In this document: positions 11,181 through 21,240 of the stretch, piece after piece
Layout: each line of letters opens with the position of its first letter
Position numbering within the stretch: the first letter of the stretch is position 1
Source of the DNA: Caprella mutica
Taxonomy: Eukaryota; Arthropoda; Malacostraca; Amphipoda; Caprellidae
Assembly: GCA_947561585.1 (NCBI GenBank)
Contig: CANNZV010001111.1
Span: 62,001-126,000, forward strand
Direction: 5' to 3'
Length of the DNA: 64,000 nucleotides
Notes under the pieces: model-generated
What the model saw: only the letters and a program-made list of their open reading frames with translations
What the model was told of the DNA's origin: nothing
The model's database searches: none
Translations under genes and position numbers: made by a program

Positions 11181-11993
11181 TTGCAGGAAACAAAGTACAA
11201 AATGAAGAGCAAGGAAGAAAAAATTAAAAATATGCCGCCTCTGTCAGAAAAACTAAAAGCAGCCGGTCAGTCAGCTTCTCTAGGTGAATGCGACCTGGAT
11301 AATCTTTCACTGGAGAGTAGAGCTGTGGTTGAGATGTTGCTGTCAAAGTTGGATGAAGTAGTTAAGATTGTTAACTCAAGAGAAGAACGTTTATCTCTAT
11401 TGGAACAAGAAGTTTGCACTATGAAGAGTGAGATTAGTGAATTGCGGGAGCGTGTAGACAGTGTTGAGGCTGGTGAGAGAAACTGTGATGTTATTATCTC
11501 CGGCAATGCTGTACCCACGGTTTCTAACTCTGAAAGGTGCAACGAAGTTGTTCGGCTCACAATACGAAACTGCCTGAAGTACGACCTCCCTGCTGACACT
11601 ATCGGATCTGCGTTCCGTATTGGTAAGACACCGACAAGGCAGGGACCGGATACGAGGAGCATTCTTGTGAAGCTGAGCCGTCAGAGTATCAAGAAAGACA
11701 TAATTCGTGCATGTAAGACAGCTAGACCTTCAAATCTTTACATCAACGACAATCTTATACCAACCAGGAGTACCATCCTCTTCGCGCTTCGTAAAGCTAA
11801 GAAAATGAAACCTGATATAGTGGATGGTACTGGATCTATTGACGGGAAGGTCTATGCATGGTTCAAATCGCCAAATAATACTGGGAGAAACTCTAGAGTG
11901 TTCATTAACACCATGATTAGGCTGAAGCATGTGTGTGATAATATGCTAAACATTCCGGTTGATCAACTCATGGAGAGATCAGCTTCATTATGA
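11181..11993 (+). CDS. LINE ORF1 protein, coiled coil plus RRM-like nucleic-acid-binding region, 270 aa
   Basis: Probable RNA-binding/chaperone protein of the retrotransposon RNP. Residues about 50-98 form a predicted coiled coil (LLSKLDEVV, ERLSLLEQEV, KSEISELRERV). Residues about 100-180 look like an RRM-type fold, with a CDVIISGNA strand and an RSILVKLSRQSIKKDIIRA strand-helix. Residues about 185-245 (LYINDNLIPTRSTILFALRK, then GKVYAWFKS) resemble the C-terminal domain that insect LINE ORF1 proteins share with L1 ORF1p and the Baculo_FP family. The N-terminus is basic (KMKSKEEKIK). I chose the first ATG at 11181. M8 or M18 are equally plausible starts. No CCHC zinc knuckle is visible. The frame is intact, unlike ORF2. 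Family placement rests on recognition, not alignment. Confidence 0.82.
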   Translation: MQETKYKMKSKEEKIKNMPPLSEKLKAAGQSASLGECDLDNLSLESRAVVEMLLSKLDEVVKIVNSREERLSLLEQEVCTMKSEISELRERVDSVEAGERNCDVIISGNAVPTVSNSERCNEVVRLTIRNCLKYDLPADTIGSAFRIGKTPTRQGPDTRSILVKLSRQSIKKDIIRACKTARPSNLYINDNLIPTRSTILFALRKAKKMKPDIVDGTGSIDGKVYAWFKSPNNTGRNSRVFINTMIRLKHVCDNMLNIPVDQLMERSASL

Positions 11994-12120
11994 CCTGATT
12001 ATTGTATATTCGACTTGTATATGTATTTAATCATACTTATTTACAAAGTCGCTTATATCTGTCATCAAGCTATGTTAAGCTTTTCTATAGTTATTATAGA
12101 AATTGACTTGACTGTTGATG

Positions 12121-12690
12121 TGCTTCTCTCTACTGTGCTTCTCTCTGCTGAGCTTCTCTCTACTGTGCTTCTCTCTGCTGTGCTTCTCTCTACTGTGCTT
12201 CTCTCTACTGTGCTTCTCTCTACTGTGCTTCTCTCTGCTGTGCTTCTCTCTGCTGTGCTTCTCTCTACTGTGCTTCTCTCTACTGTGCTTCTCTCTACTG
12301 TGCTTCTCTCTGCTGTGCTTCTCTCTACTGTGCTTCTCTCTGCTGTGCTTCTCTCTGCTGTGCTTCTCTCTGCTGTGCTTCTCTCTGCTGTACCTCTCTC
12401 TGCTGTGCTTCTCTCTGCTGTGCTTCTCTCTACTGTGCTTCTCTCTACTGTGCTTCTCTCTGCTGTGCTTCTCTCTGCTGTGCTTCTCTCTGCTGTGCTT
12501 CTCTCTGCTGTGCTTCTCTCTACTGTGCTTCTCTCTGCTGTGCTTCTCTCTGCTGTGCTTCTCTCTGCTGTACCTCTCTCTGCTGTGCTTCTCTCTACTG
12601 TGCTTCTCTCTGCTGTGCTTCTCTCTGCTGTGCTTCTCTCTGCTGTACCTCTCTCTGCTGTGCTTCTCTCTGCTGTGCTTCTCTCTGCTG
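12121..12690. repeat. 15-bp minisatellite, 38 copies, between LINE ORF1 and ORF2
   Basis: Thirty-eight head-to-tail units of TGCTTCTCTCTRCTG, where position 12 is A or G. The variant TACCTCTCTCTGCTG occurs at 12391, 12571 and 12646. The first two are exactly 180 bp (12 units) apart, which suggests higher-order duplication. One early unit begins AGCTT (12151). The plus strand is pyrimidine-rich. Because 15 is a multiple of three, several frames on both strands stay open for about 200 codons, giving LLSTV, CFSLL and REKHS repeats. I do not regard these as genes. The array ends 19 bp before the ORF2 ATG, and a TGA at 12703-12705 closes the ORF2 frame upstream. Confidence 0.97.
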
Positions 12691-12708
12691 TTTACCGCTG
12701 TTTGATCA

Positions 12709-15618
12709 ATGTTAAGTTCAGTCATAATGAATGATCCAAATCAGTCATTTGAACTAGCGCCAGTTTCTGGAGATAGATACTATGAGGTCGAGGAAATGGC
12801 ACCGATGTGTGGCGAGAACAATCTGCTCATCTTGCATCAAAATATCAGATCTTATAATCATAACTATGACAGTTTCTCCACATTCATAGACTCGCTTGAT
12901 GTCACCGTTGATGTAATAGTTTTGAGCGAAACCTGGTTTTCTGATGGACAATGTTCTGAAATTGATGGCTATTTTGGATATCACACATTTAGAACAGGTA
13001 GATCCGGAGGAGGTGTGTCTGTGTATGTCAGAGTAGGATTACAGTCACAGTTAGATACGGAAAAGTCTATTATAACAGAATCATGTGAGTCTTGTGTGGT
13101 AAATCTTTATTTTGCAAACCATAATAACGGTCAGTTGTTGACCATATTGGCAATATACAGACCTCCTAGCTTGTCCTTGCCAGTATTTTTAGATTTCATT
13201 AATGCTACTGTCGGTGATTATTTAGGTAAAAGTTTGATCATCGTAGGAGACTTGAACGTTGATTTGATAGATAGTGGTATCAGTTCAGATATGTACAATA
13301 TTATGTTTTCTAATAATATGTTTCCTTTGATTAGCGTGCCTACTCGTATAACCGAAACTACAGCCAAATGTTTAGATCACATATGGTACAACGGATTTAA
13401 TGTGTCACATTCAGGTTCACTTGTAGTTGACATTTCTGATCATTATCCAGTTTTCTGTATACTTGAAATTACAAATAATAAAACTCCCATAGTAAGAATT
13501 ATTCGTGATCACGATGGTAAAAATGTAAAATCATTAATTAATTCCATGCCTGAATTTGTAAGAAAATATTGGAATGAAAACTGGAATGGAAATGTGGATA
13601 GGAAAACTGAATGGCTGCTGGATAATCTGTGGTGTAACTATGATAGGTGTTGTCCTAAGAAAACAAAAACTATCTCTCATAAAAAACTTTCTAAAACCCG
13701 GATTAGCGAAGTGCTAGCTAACGAAATTAATTTTAAGCATAAACTATTTAAGAGATACAATCAGGGAACCGTTCCTTTTGACATATATAACAATTATAAA
13801 AATGCATTAACTAAAAAAATAAGTAGAGAAAAAATAAAATTCTATGGCCATAAGTTTAATTCAATTAAAAATGATTGTAGGAAAAACTGGCAAACCATTA
13901 ATAAATTGTTAGATAGAAACAAGAAGCACTTTGATATAATCTTAGATGATAACGGAGTAGACACCACAGACCCAGCTGCTATTTCAGAATTATTCGTAAA
14001 ATATTTTTCTTCTGTAGCAAATGATTTAGACAGTAGTATTCCAACATCTAATATTGACCCACTGCATTATATGCCTACTCCTTCTAGTAATAATTTCTGT
14101 GTAAAACCTACTTCCAAGCAGGAAGTGATTAAAATTGTGATGGCTATGTCTGGTAGGGGAAGTAATGTAAATTGTATTCCTATTTTTATATATAAAATTC
14201 TAATCCATTATATAGCTGATATTGTTGTAGATTTGTTTGACTCATCTGTTATTGAAGGTAGTTTCCCTGATGTGCTAAAAAAATCTCGCATTATACCTAT
14301 TTATAAGAGCAAAAATTCTAAGGTAGTAAATAATTATCGCCCGATCTCTACTTTGTCTACCGTATCTAAGATAATTGAAAAAATTATGAAATGTAGAGTT
14401 ACCGAATATCTAGATTGTCATTAAATAATTTATGATAAACAATATGGATTTAGGACGGGATTTGGTACATCAGATGCGATATTAGAGTTCACGGATAGGT
14501 GCTCAGATAATCTTGATAAAAAGGCTCATACAATCGCAGTGTTTCTGGACCTATCGAAAGCATTTGACACTGTGAACAAGCGGATAATGGTTGGAAAGTT
14601 AGAGAGGTTGGGATTCCGTGGTAGTATTTTAGACTGGTTTAGGGATTACCTGACTGACCGTAAAATTTATGTTGATGTAAAGGGTAATACTTCTTCTATT
14701 GAAAATATGAACATTGGACTGCCTCAGGGATCAGTTAGCTCTCCGTATTTGTTCTCCTTGTATGTAAACGATATGCATAATTGTTCTGATAGGCTATCCT
14801 TCATTCACTTTGCTGATGATACTACTGTATTTATGTCAGGTAACTGCTTGGATGATCTCTGTAGGGATGTTAGTTTGGAGCTATCTAAGGTAGATGAGTG
14901 GATGAAATCTAATAGGCTGTCGTTGAACGTTGATAAAACTTCTTTCATTTTATTCACACATGCTCGTATTCAACGAAATTTATTTGGTGTTTCAATAGGG
15001 GATGATTTTGTTAATCAGGTAACAAATATAAAATTTTTGGGACTGCAAATAGATAATAGGCTTAATTTTAATGAACATATCAATATTTTAGGTAGAAAAC
15101 TTTCTTATGTAGTAGGACTTCTGAAGAAAATGCAAACTATTGTACCACCAGCAGTATTAAAAATAATGTATTTTTCTCTTTTCCAATCAGTTTTAATGTA
15201 TGGCATTACTGTGTGGGGAGGATGCGGGGTAACTAATATAAATAAGTTAAATAGAATTGTAATCAGAGCCCAGTCCATTTTGAATAATTTGCCAACAGAT
15301 AAAAAAGCACCTCTTTCACTATTTAACCTTTATAGATATAATATCCTTAACCAATTTCACAAATATTCCGTTTCATCTCGGTTTTCTGTTCATTTTCATC
15401 ACAAAATATCAAATTTGGCTCCAACACATTGTTACCGAACTAGATCTAGAACCAACGATAATTTAAATTTGCCTCAGATTCACAAAATTGTCTCACAAAA
15501 TCAATTTTTTTACAATTCAGTAAGGATCTGGAATGCTCTACCTAACTATATCAAAACTGTAAATGATAGTAGGAAGTTTAAGCATGAAATTAGAAAATGG
15601 ATAAACTCTGAGGTGTAG
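12709..15618 (+). pseudogene. LINE ORF2 (APE endonuclease + reverse transcriptase), one in-frame TAA
   Basis: Encodes the enzyme that nicks target DNA and primes reverse transcription. Frame +1 runs from ATG 12709 (a second ATG is at 12727) to TAG 15618, 969 codons, with a single TAA at 14422-14424 (codon 572). The frame is the same on both sides of it, so one point change explains the break. The APE endonuclease occupies residues about 38-250: N45 in HQNIRS, E74 in LSETW, IVGDLN at 178-183, CLDHIW at 221-226 and the catalytic SDH at 243-245. The reverse transcriptase follows, with RIIPIYKSK and NNYRPIS before the stop, VFLDLSKAFD with D614, GLPQGSVSSP at about 669-678 and FADD with D703-D704. 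The C-terminus (VRIWNALPNYIK) is typical of CR1/L2/Jockey-type ORF2. No RNase H domain is seen. Other catalytic residues are intact, so inactivation looks recent. Confidence 0.92.
14422..14424 (+). other. Premature TAA in LINE ORF2
   Basis: It lies in the linker between the YRPIS motif and YDKQYGFR, where related LINEs have a sense codon. Reading continues in the same frame for another 398 codons. Confidence 0.9.
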
Positions 15619-16021
15619 ATTATATTAGGTAGAATTTAGATTAGATTAGGTTAGGTTAGGTGAATACTTCCAATGAGTATTTTGTAATTGTAATTATATA
15701 TTTGTTCATCATATTATCATATACAATTTATTTTCATTTTGGTAATTGTAAAATTGGTGGGATAGCAATAAAGTATGTTCATATTAATAAGTTTTGTGTA
15801 ACATTATAGTATTGTAACGTATATGTAATTCTTGATTTATTTTCTTTGGTTGGAGTTACTCAATTTAGACTAGATGAAATTTTTTAATTTTTTAATTGCC
15901 CAATAATACTCAAATAAAGAGTACCAGGACGGGCTTCAGAAAAATATATAATATTCCTTCATAATATTCCTTATAAGTTATGCATTTCTGAATAAATATT
16001 CTCATTCTCATTCTCATTCTC
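15619..16021 (+). other. LINE 3'UTR and (ATTCTC)n tail
   Basis: Non-coding segment after ORF2. It contains three consecutive TTAGG units at 15646-15660 preceded by TTAGA variants, an AATAAA-type signal near the end (about 15990), and about four ATTCTC units at 15998-16021. Short microsatellite tails are characteristic of CR1-group LINEs, and this marks the probable 3' boundary. Confidence 0.75.
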
Positions 16022-16974
16022 AATAACTAAATCTGAAGATACAGACAATTCGTGAATTGTTAAATTACACAAATGGTAATAACACTGGAAATCTGTTATT
16101 TTTACCGGAAAAGTACACTAGTAATGAATAATTTTCATTTCATATATTTTAAATACCAAACCACTTTATTTGTGATAAAAGATGTATTTGATGAAGCCAA
16201 AACTTGAAGATAAACAAATCATGGAGAAGAATTTGACATGACCGTATGTTACACAGTGTCAGTACTTAATTTCATCCGTTTTAGGTAATAAGTAAGTTAA
16301 ATAATTAAAATACATTATCTCAATATATGGTTTAGTAGATTTTTGTTGTGGGTCTATATAAATTTATTATTAGAAGTTAAGATTTTCTATCCATATCATC
16401 GTAAGTATTATATTTAATAATCTAAATATTTTACCACTTTGGATTCTTTTTATTACCATGTGATTTTAACTGCACTGCTATAAGTTCATATGACCTTTAA
16501 AGCTTGAGTTATTTAGAGCTCTCTAAAAACATAATGAATTCTTGAATTGTGACCTCAAAAGGTTATTTGCTGAAAGTAAATAATAATTATTATTTGTGTC
16601 ATCAGTTTTCAAAACGCAGGGAAAATGAAGTGTTAAAGCAATAAATAACGTATGCACTAAATTAATATTAAATTAGAAGTAATGTGAATTCACGAATATT
16701 AAAGTTAGAAATTTTCTGATAAAAAATGCTATAAACTTTCTCTTTTCTCCACTGTTGTTAGAAATATTTTGAGGTTATGACTAAAATTAAACATCCTGAA
16801 ATGAATTAAGAAATTAAGAGAATTGAGACAAAGGTGCTTGCGTGAGGACGAAAAAAGATGAACATGTACTTCACATATAGTATATATCATTTTTATTTGG
16901 TAGTAGAAGAAATTTGTTGACATCGGGATCAATGTATACACTCAAATTGGAGTATTCACTTAAATGAAGTCTTC
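16022..16974. other. Non-coding stretch
   Basis: AT-rich sequence between the LINE tail and the transposase relic. I see no gene or structured element. Confidence 0.4.
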
Positions 16975-17820
16975 CAAATTGCAATTTTGATGGAACATTG
17001 TACGGGGCGAAAATTTCTGTGATGATGGATATGTATTGATACTGTCTCCTTGTGGGATAATATTAATATAGAATTGTACTTTAAAATATTCAAAAATAGA
17101 ATAATTCCTTTATTCTATCAAATTCAGCTAAACAGATTGAATAGGCTGTGGTGGATTCATGATACTGTTCCAGCGCACGAAAATCTTGCAGTAAGAGAAT
17201 TGCTACAGGATGATATCAATGTATCGAAATATCTAACTCAGTGACCATCAAAGTCACTTGACCTACCCTAGTGAGTTTGACGTGTGTTTTCTAGGCACAT
17301 TTTTTTAAAATTACTTTATATCTTTCATGTCATTCTTTTAAATTTATTAACTTTCCTTTCTTGATTTTGTTCCTACATAAATACCAAACATATTTTTGTT
17401 TTTAGAAGTTACCGGTGTAAATTAATTGTACTTTGGTGACGAGTGGCAACACAGAGTACAGTTTGGTTATCCAATACGCAAGTATATTTCCACGTTTTCA
17501 TCAAGTACAGATACTTATGCGAGCTGTGATTGGGTCACACTCCACCCGATCACAGCACTGCTCTATCAGTTGACATTGTCTTACGTACCTATATATTCAT
17601 TTCTCTTTATTTATTCAATGGTTTCACTTGAAATTTGGTAACCATTAGTTTAGTATATATACTTATAATTGTGAAAAATACAATACTGTAGGCTTTTGAA
17701 TAGAACATGAGTTTTGGTAACCCATAGTCAAACGTTTCCGTTCATTCTGACAATCAAACTCATTAAGGTTAACACCCTGCATTTTTTCCTTTCTAGTTCA
17801 ATTTTTTATCCAGGATATGT
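16975..17820 (+). pseudogene. DDE-superfamily (mariner/Tc-like) transposase relic, split by a MITE
   Basis: A decayed transposase fragment. At about 16985 the plus strand reads FDGTLYG, the usual motif just before the second catalytic region. After a frame disturbance, 17050-17242 reads IIPLFYQIQLN then LWWIHDTVPAH with ENLAVRELLQD, the second catalytic aspartate block. After a TGA (17242-17244) in what should be a W codon, PSKSLDL is followed by the MITE at 17266. Beyond the MITE (17769 on) the sequence resumes as LTPC plus an F-rich stretch. This rejoins the family motif of the form WPxxSxDLTPCDFFLWG. It carries stops and frameshifts and is certainly inactive. The superfamily is clear from motifs, but the clade is not. 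Confidence 0.72.
17266..17768 (+). mobile_element. piggyBac-like TTAA MITE, family B copy 1, 503 bp
   Basis: The left end is CCCTAGTGAGTTTGAC. The right end finishes AATCAAACTCATTAAGG followed by TTAA at 17769-17772. The left target copy has drifted (CTA instead of TTAA). It matches the copies at 19886-20422 (inverted) and 46946-47480 along their length, including an internal GATTGGGTCACACTCC block. It has no transposase. It interrupts the DDE transposase relic at 16975-17820, with reading resuming at the TTAA on the far side. Confidence 0.85.
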
Positions 17821-17899
17821 AGATGTGAAATAAATTTTTTAAATAAAGATAATTAAAAAGTAATGATTTTGTTAGGAATTCTACAAGTATATGGATTAT

Positions 17900-18190
17900 C
17901 ACGGGAAAGAACATAAGAAAACAAGATATCCAAAAGTCAACATCCAGTGTCAAAAATTCGGAAATTCGTTGTCCAACACTAGAAATTCAAAGTCCATAAA
18001 TTCAAATTGTAATGTTCAAAATCTTATTCCAAAGTCGAACGTAAAACTATGTCAAAAATATAATATCAAAAAGTCGAACAACAATGTAAAAAATCAAAAT
18101 CTAATTTCAATGTTCAAAAATTTAAACACAATGTACAAATATGTAAATCCAATGTCCAAACACCAAAATTCAATGTCCGAAAATCATATT
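17900..18190. repeat. Degenerate 16-20-bp repeat region
   Basis: Repeated variants of AATGTCCAAAAATTCAA recur about every 16-20 bp, e.g. AATGTTCAAAATC, AATGTCCAAACACC and AATTCAATGTCC. The repetition generates a 142-codon plus-strand frame (17891-18319) rich in N, K and S. I treat it as low-complexity non-coding sequence, because it has no domain and its composition follows the repeat. Confidence 0.6.
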
Positions 18191-18319
18191 GTTAACTTCC
18201 CAACTCAAGATGCGAGTTGTTTATTCTCACAACCCGTTTGCGACGGCAAACTCAGTGTAAATTTGAAATGCAAATTCACTTCAATTACGAGTTTTCATTT
18301 TTTCAGACAGTCTAATTAG

Positions 18320-19885
18320 CGTAAGAAATTATTCAGATCTTAAGGAATCTCACTCTCGAATATTCCAAATGATAAGCGAATGAAGAAATAAGATTTTTAA
18401 AGTTCCATTTATAGTTTGAAACAGCGGCTATAATCTGGATTTGACTCTGTATAAAGAATGCATTTCGACTGAAAAAAATATACATTAACAACTGCAAGCA
18501 AGGGAATGTTCTTGTTTAAAGTTTACCTCGTACAAAAAAAATCATTTTTGTATAATAAAGTACTATATTGTTCATTGTTCAATGTGTGATATTTAGTTAC
18601 CAATTCAATTTAAAAACATTAATACTACTATAAAATAATTGCAAACAAATGATGCATTAAAATCATTTAAATTTGCATAAAATAAGGCTACGCTCTATTG
18701 TATTCTCCGTCAGCCCACATTTCTCCGTCTATCCCGAAGCAGTTCAAATGTTTGCTCTCAAGTATCCTGAATGACGAGACAGTCTGATGTGTACTCAGCA
18801 ATTGTCAGTTTGCAGAAAAGTGACACGACGCCAGACAGACGAGAAGTCGCTGGTTAGGCTCTCTGACAAAATACTTTATTCTGACGATGAAGATATTCTG
18901 CAATCCGCTTTAGTTAGTTGAAAGACTTCACTATTCTGACGAAATATACAAACAAGAAAAAAGTTATGGATGGGTACAGCTTAATCTATCTTACATGTCC
19001 TCACTATAACCCTACATGTCCGCGCCACATATTTCATTGTCCCAACCGTCCCTTTACATGTCAATATCTTAACTTCACATGTCCGGAACTATCGGTCATC
19101 TCATGCTTTATTTCATAGCAAGATTCAAGCCGTTTCTCAAAAAAGTTGTTTTAACATGGCCATTAGGGAGATTAAACTCTGAAGCAACATTTTCCATTTT
19201 CCTGACGAAGATTAATTGGCTTGACTCGTATTCTTGCTCGATTAAGCAAAGCTGTACTGAAGATGACATCTTTTGGATATCTTACATTGAATCCGAAAGT
19301 TATTCACAGTAATATTTTTAAAGTATAATCAAAAATATATCTAATTACTAACGATATATTTAATGTATTTAAGTTCATGTGAAAATTTTCATTAATACAA
19401 TTCATAGCGGCGTGATGGCTTAACTGCAGGTTCTCCAAGCGGTGGATTGTCCTCGACAAATTGTCTAGCACCTAAATGTACAGCTGTGAATTATCCGGTG
19501 ATGTTTTGTCCTAGAACAACTCCTAGTTCAGTTTACAGATATTATGTGTTTTGTTGTGAAGCTTCATATCTTCCAAACAAACATCACTCACTCACAGAGG
19601 CTCTGTATCAAAGTGACACCAATTAAACGCCTCACATCATTCAAAGGCTGCTGAAATCAAGAATTTATTTCTAATACATATATATGAATGAATATAACGT
19701 ACCATTGAAATCAAAGGCAAGTTCATCATTCTACTGAAAAATGGGAATAAGAAGTCTTGTCTAAATTATTCAACCAAATACAGATTTTAATGTCCTACAT
19801 TTCAGAATATCTCAGCTTTAATTACCTTCTCAAGATTGCGGAAGATTATTTTTTGCTGGACATACAATTACTGATCTGAAATTAA
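18320..19885. other. Non-coding stretch
   Basis: I see no supported gene. 18690-19120 is somewhat more GC-rich, with scattered ACATGTCC motifs (18994, 19014, 19057 and 19077), possibly a degenerate repeat. A weak tRNA A-box resemblance (TGGCTTAACTGC) occurs at about 19416, without a matching B box. Confidence 0.35.
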
Positions 19886-20422
19886 TCGTAAAGAGTTTGA
19901 CTGTCTAAATCCACGGGAGAGTTTGACATGTGTCAAAAAAAAAACACATGTCTTATTAATAAACCAACGGTTCTGTAATTTTTGCAAGTTGTTAGTATAT
20001 ATAGTTAACTAATGTGTACCAAATTTCAAGTTTAAATATTGAACATTCGATGAGAAATAAATACATCAGTATTTAAGACATTGGCAACTGAGAGACCAGA
20101 GCAGTGATTGGGTGGTGCTGTGATTCAATCACAGTTCACGCATGTATCTGTAATTGATGAAAACGTTGAAAAATTCGTGCGCATTTGATAACCAAACTGT
20201 TGTTCTAGGTTGCCACACGTCAACAAAGTACAATTAATTCCATAATTTACTTGATTTACGCTAATTTACGCCGATTCAAAAATATTTTTTAACTTTTATG
20301 TACAAAAATATATTTGGTATTTATGGATGAACAAAGTCAAGAAAGGCCAGTAAATTTAGAGGAATGACATGAATAAATTTAATAAAGAAGTGCCTAGAAA
20401 ACACACGTCAAATTCATTAGGG
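19886..20422 (-). mobile_element. piggyBac-like TTAA MITE, family B copy 2, inverted, 537 bp
   Basis: Flanked by TTAA at 19882-19885 and 20423-20426. The right end, AATTCATTAGGG, is the complement of the family start CCCTAATGAATTTGACGTGTG. The left end is drifted at its first bases but matches from AGAGTTTGACTGT inward. The internal sequence aligns in reverse to 46946-47480. Non-coding. Confidence 0.85.
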
Positions 20423-20805
20423 TTAATAGAGATCTTGTTATTCACATAACTAAAAAATCCAAATCCCTGGACAATTTGATTAAATTTTGGAATCGATCAG
20501 GCCAAAAGACCAGGTCAAGGTACGGTGAATGAATGCGCTGTACGAGTGATCGTACTCTCACTCTTTTTACCAATTCAATATTTCTTCCCATCATCGTTCA
20601 TATAACTAAAATAATAACTATTGACTTATATATATTCAGTAATTGTTAGGAAGACTCGTACAATAGCATTGGGAAATTAGTCATTAGTCACGGTGTGTAA
20701 TAATCTCATCTACCAATGCCCATAATACCATTTCAAGCTGGCAGGCTTCAGTAATTAGAAGCAAACCTCTCCTCATTGCCAAACAGATTGACTTTCTCAT
20801 GGAGG
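20423..20805. other. Non-coding stretch
   Basis: AT-rich, about 380 bp. Nothing recognised. Confidence 0.35.
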
Positions 20806-21240
20806 GTTGTACTGAGATCTTAGGGAGGAAGATCTTACCTTATATTTGTGTGTTGTACTAAGATTTTTGAAAGGAAGATTTTACCTTAATTTGGTGTAAT
20901 GTACTAAGATCTTAGAAAGGAAGATCTTTCCTTCTATGGTGTGTTGTACTAAGATCTTAGAAAGGAAGATCTTACCTTATATTTGTATGTTGTACTAAGA
21001 TTTTTGAAAGGAAGATCTTACCTTAATTTGGTGTGTTTTACTAAGATCTTAGAAAGGAATATCTTTCCTTCTATTGGTGTGTTGTACTAAGATCTTATAA
21101 AGGAAGATCTTCCCTTATATTTGTGTGTTGTATTAAGATCTTGGATAGAAATATTTTTCTTTCTCTTGGTGTGTTGTACTAAGATCTTAGATAAAGATCT
21201 TACCTTCTCTTGGTGTGGTGTAATAAGGCCTTGGCAAGGA
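20806..21240. repeat. About 46-bp tandem repeat, 9 copies
   Basis: Each unit begins TGTTGTACTAAGATCTTAGA and continues AAGGAAGATCTTACCTTC and TTGGTG. The unit carries the palindrome AAGATCTT twice, so each copy can fold on itself. Copies vary at 5-15% of positions by eye. No coding role. Confidence 0.88.

Larger units (their letters stand above)
11003..16021 (+). mobile_element. CR1/L2-like non-LTR retrotransposon (LINE), nearly complete
   Basis: In order: a GC-richer leader with a TATA-like box (5' boundary uncertain, near 11003), ORF1 (11181-11993), a 15-bp minisatellite (12121-12690), ORF2 with APE-type endonuclease and reverse transcriptase (12709-15618, one nonsense codon), a 3'UTR and a short (ATTCTC)n tail at 15998-16021. 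There are no LTRs, no integrase and no recognisable RNase H. A short microsatellite rather than poly(A) at the 3' end, plus the RT and C-terminal motifs, points to the CR1/L2 group. The clade assignment is by motif recognition only, without a tree. Confidence 0.88.

Noticed and set aside
12015..12734. Long overlapping open frames (about 200-240 codons) on both strands across the 15-bp array
   Set aside because: They follow from a stop-free 15-bp unit repeated 38 times. The peptides are pure pentapeptide repeats with no independent coding signal.
15646..15660. Telomeric TTAGG array
   Set aside because: Only three units, inside a LINE 3'UTR. Far too short to be an interstitial telomere, so kept only as a minor observation.
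17891..18319. 142-codon plus-strand ORF
   Set aside because: Its composition (N, K, S) mirrors a degenerate 16-20-bp repeat. No domain, and no splice or start context is convincing.
19405..19480. tRNA/SINE head suggested by TGGCTTAACTGC
   Set aside because: No B box or cloverleaf follows. Evidence too thin.
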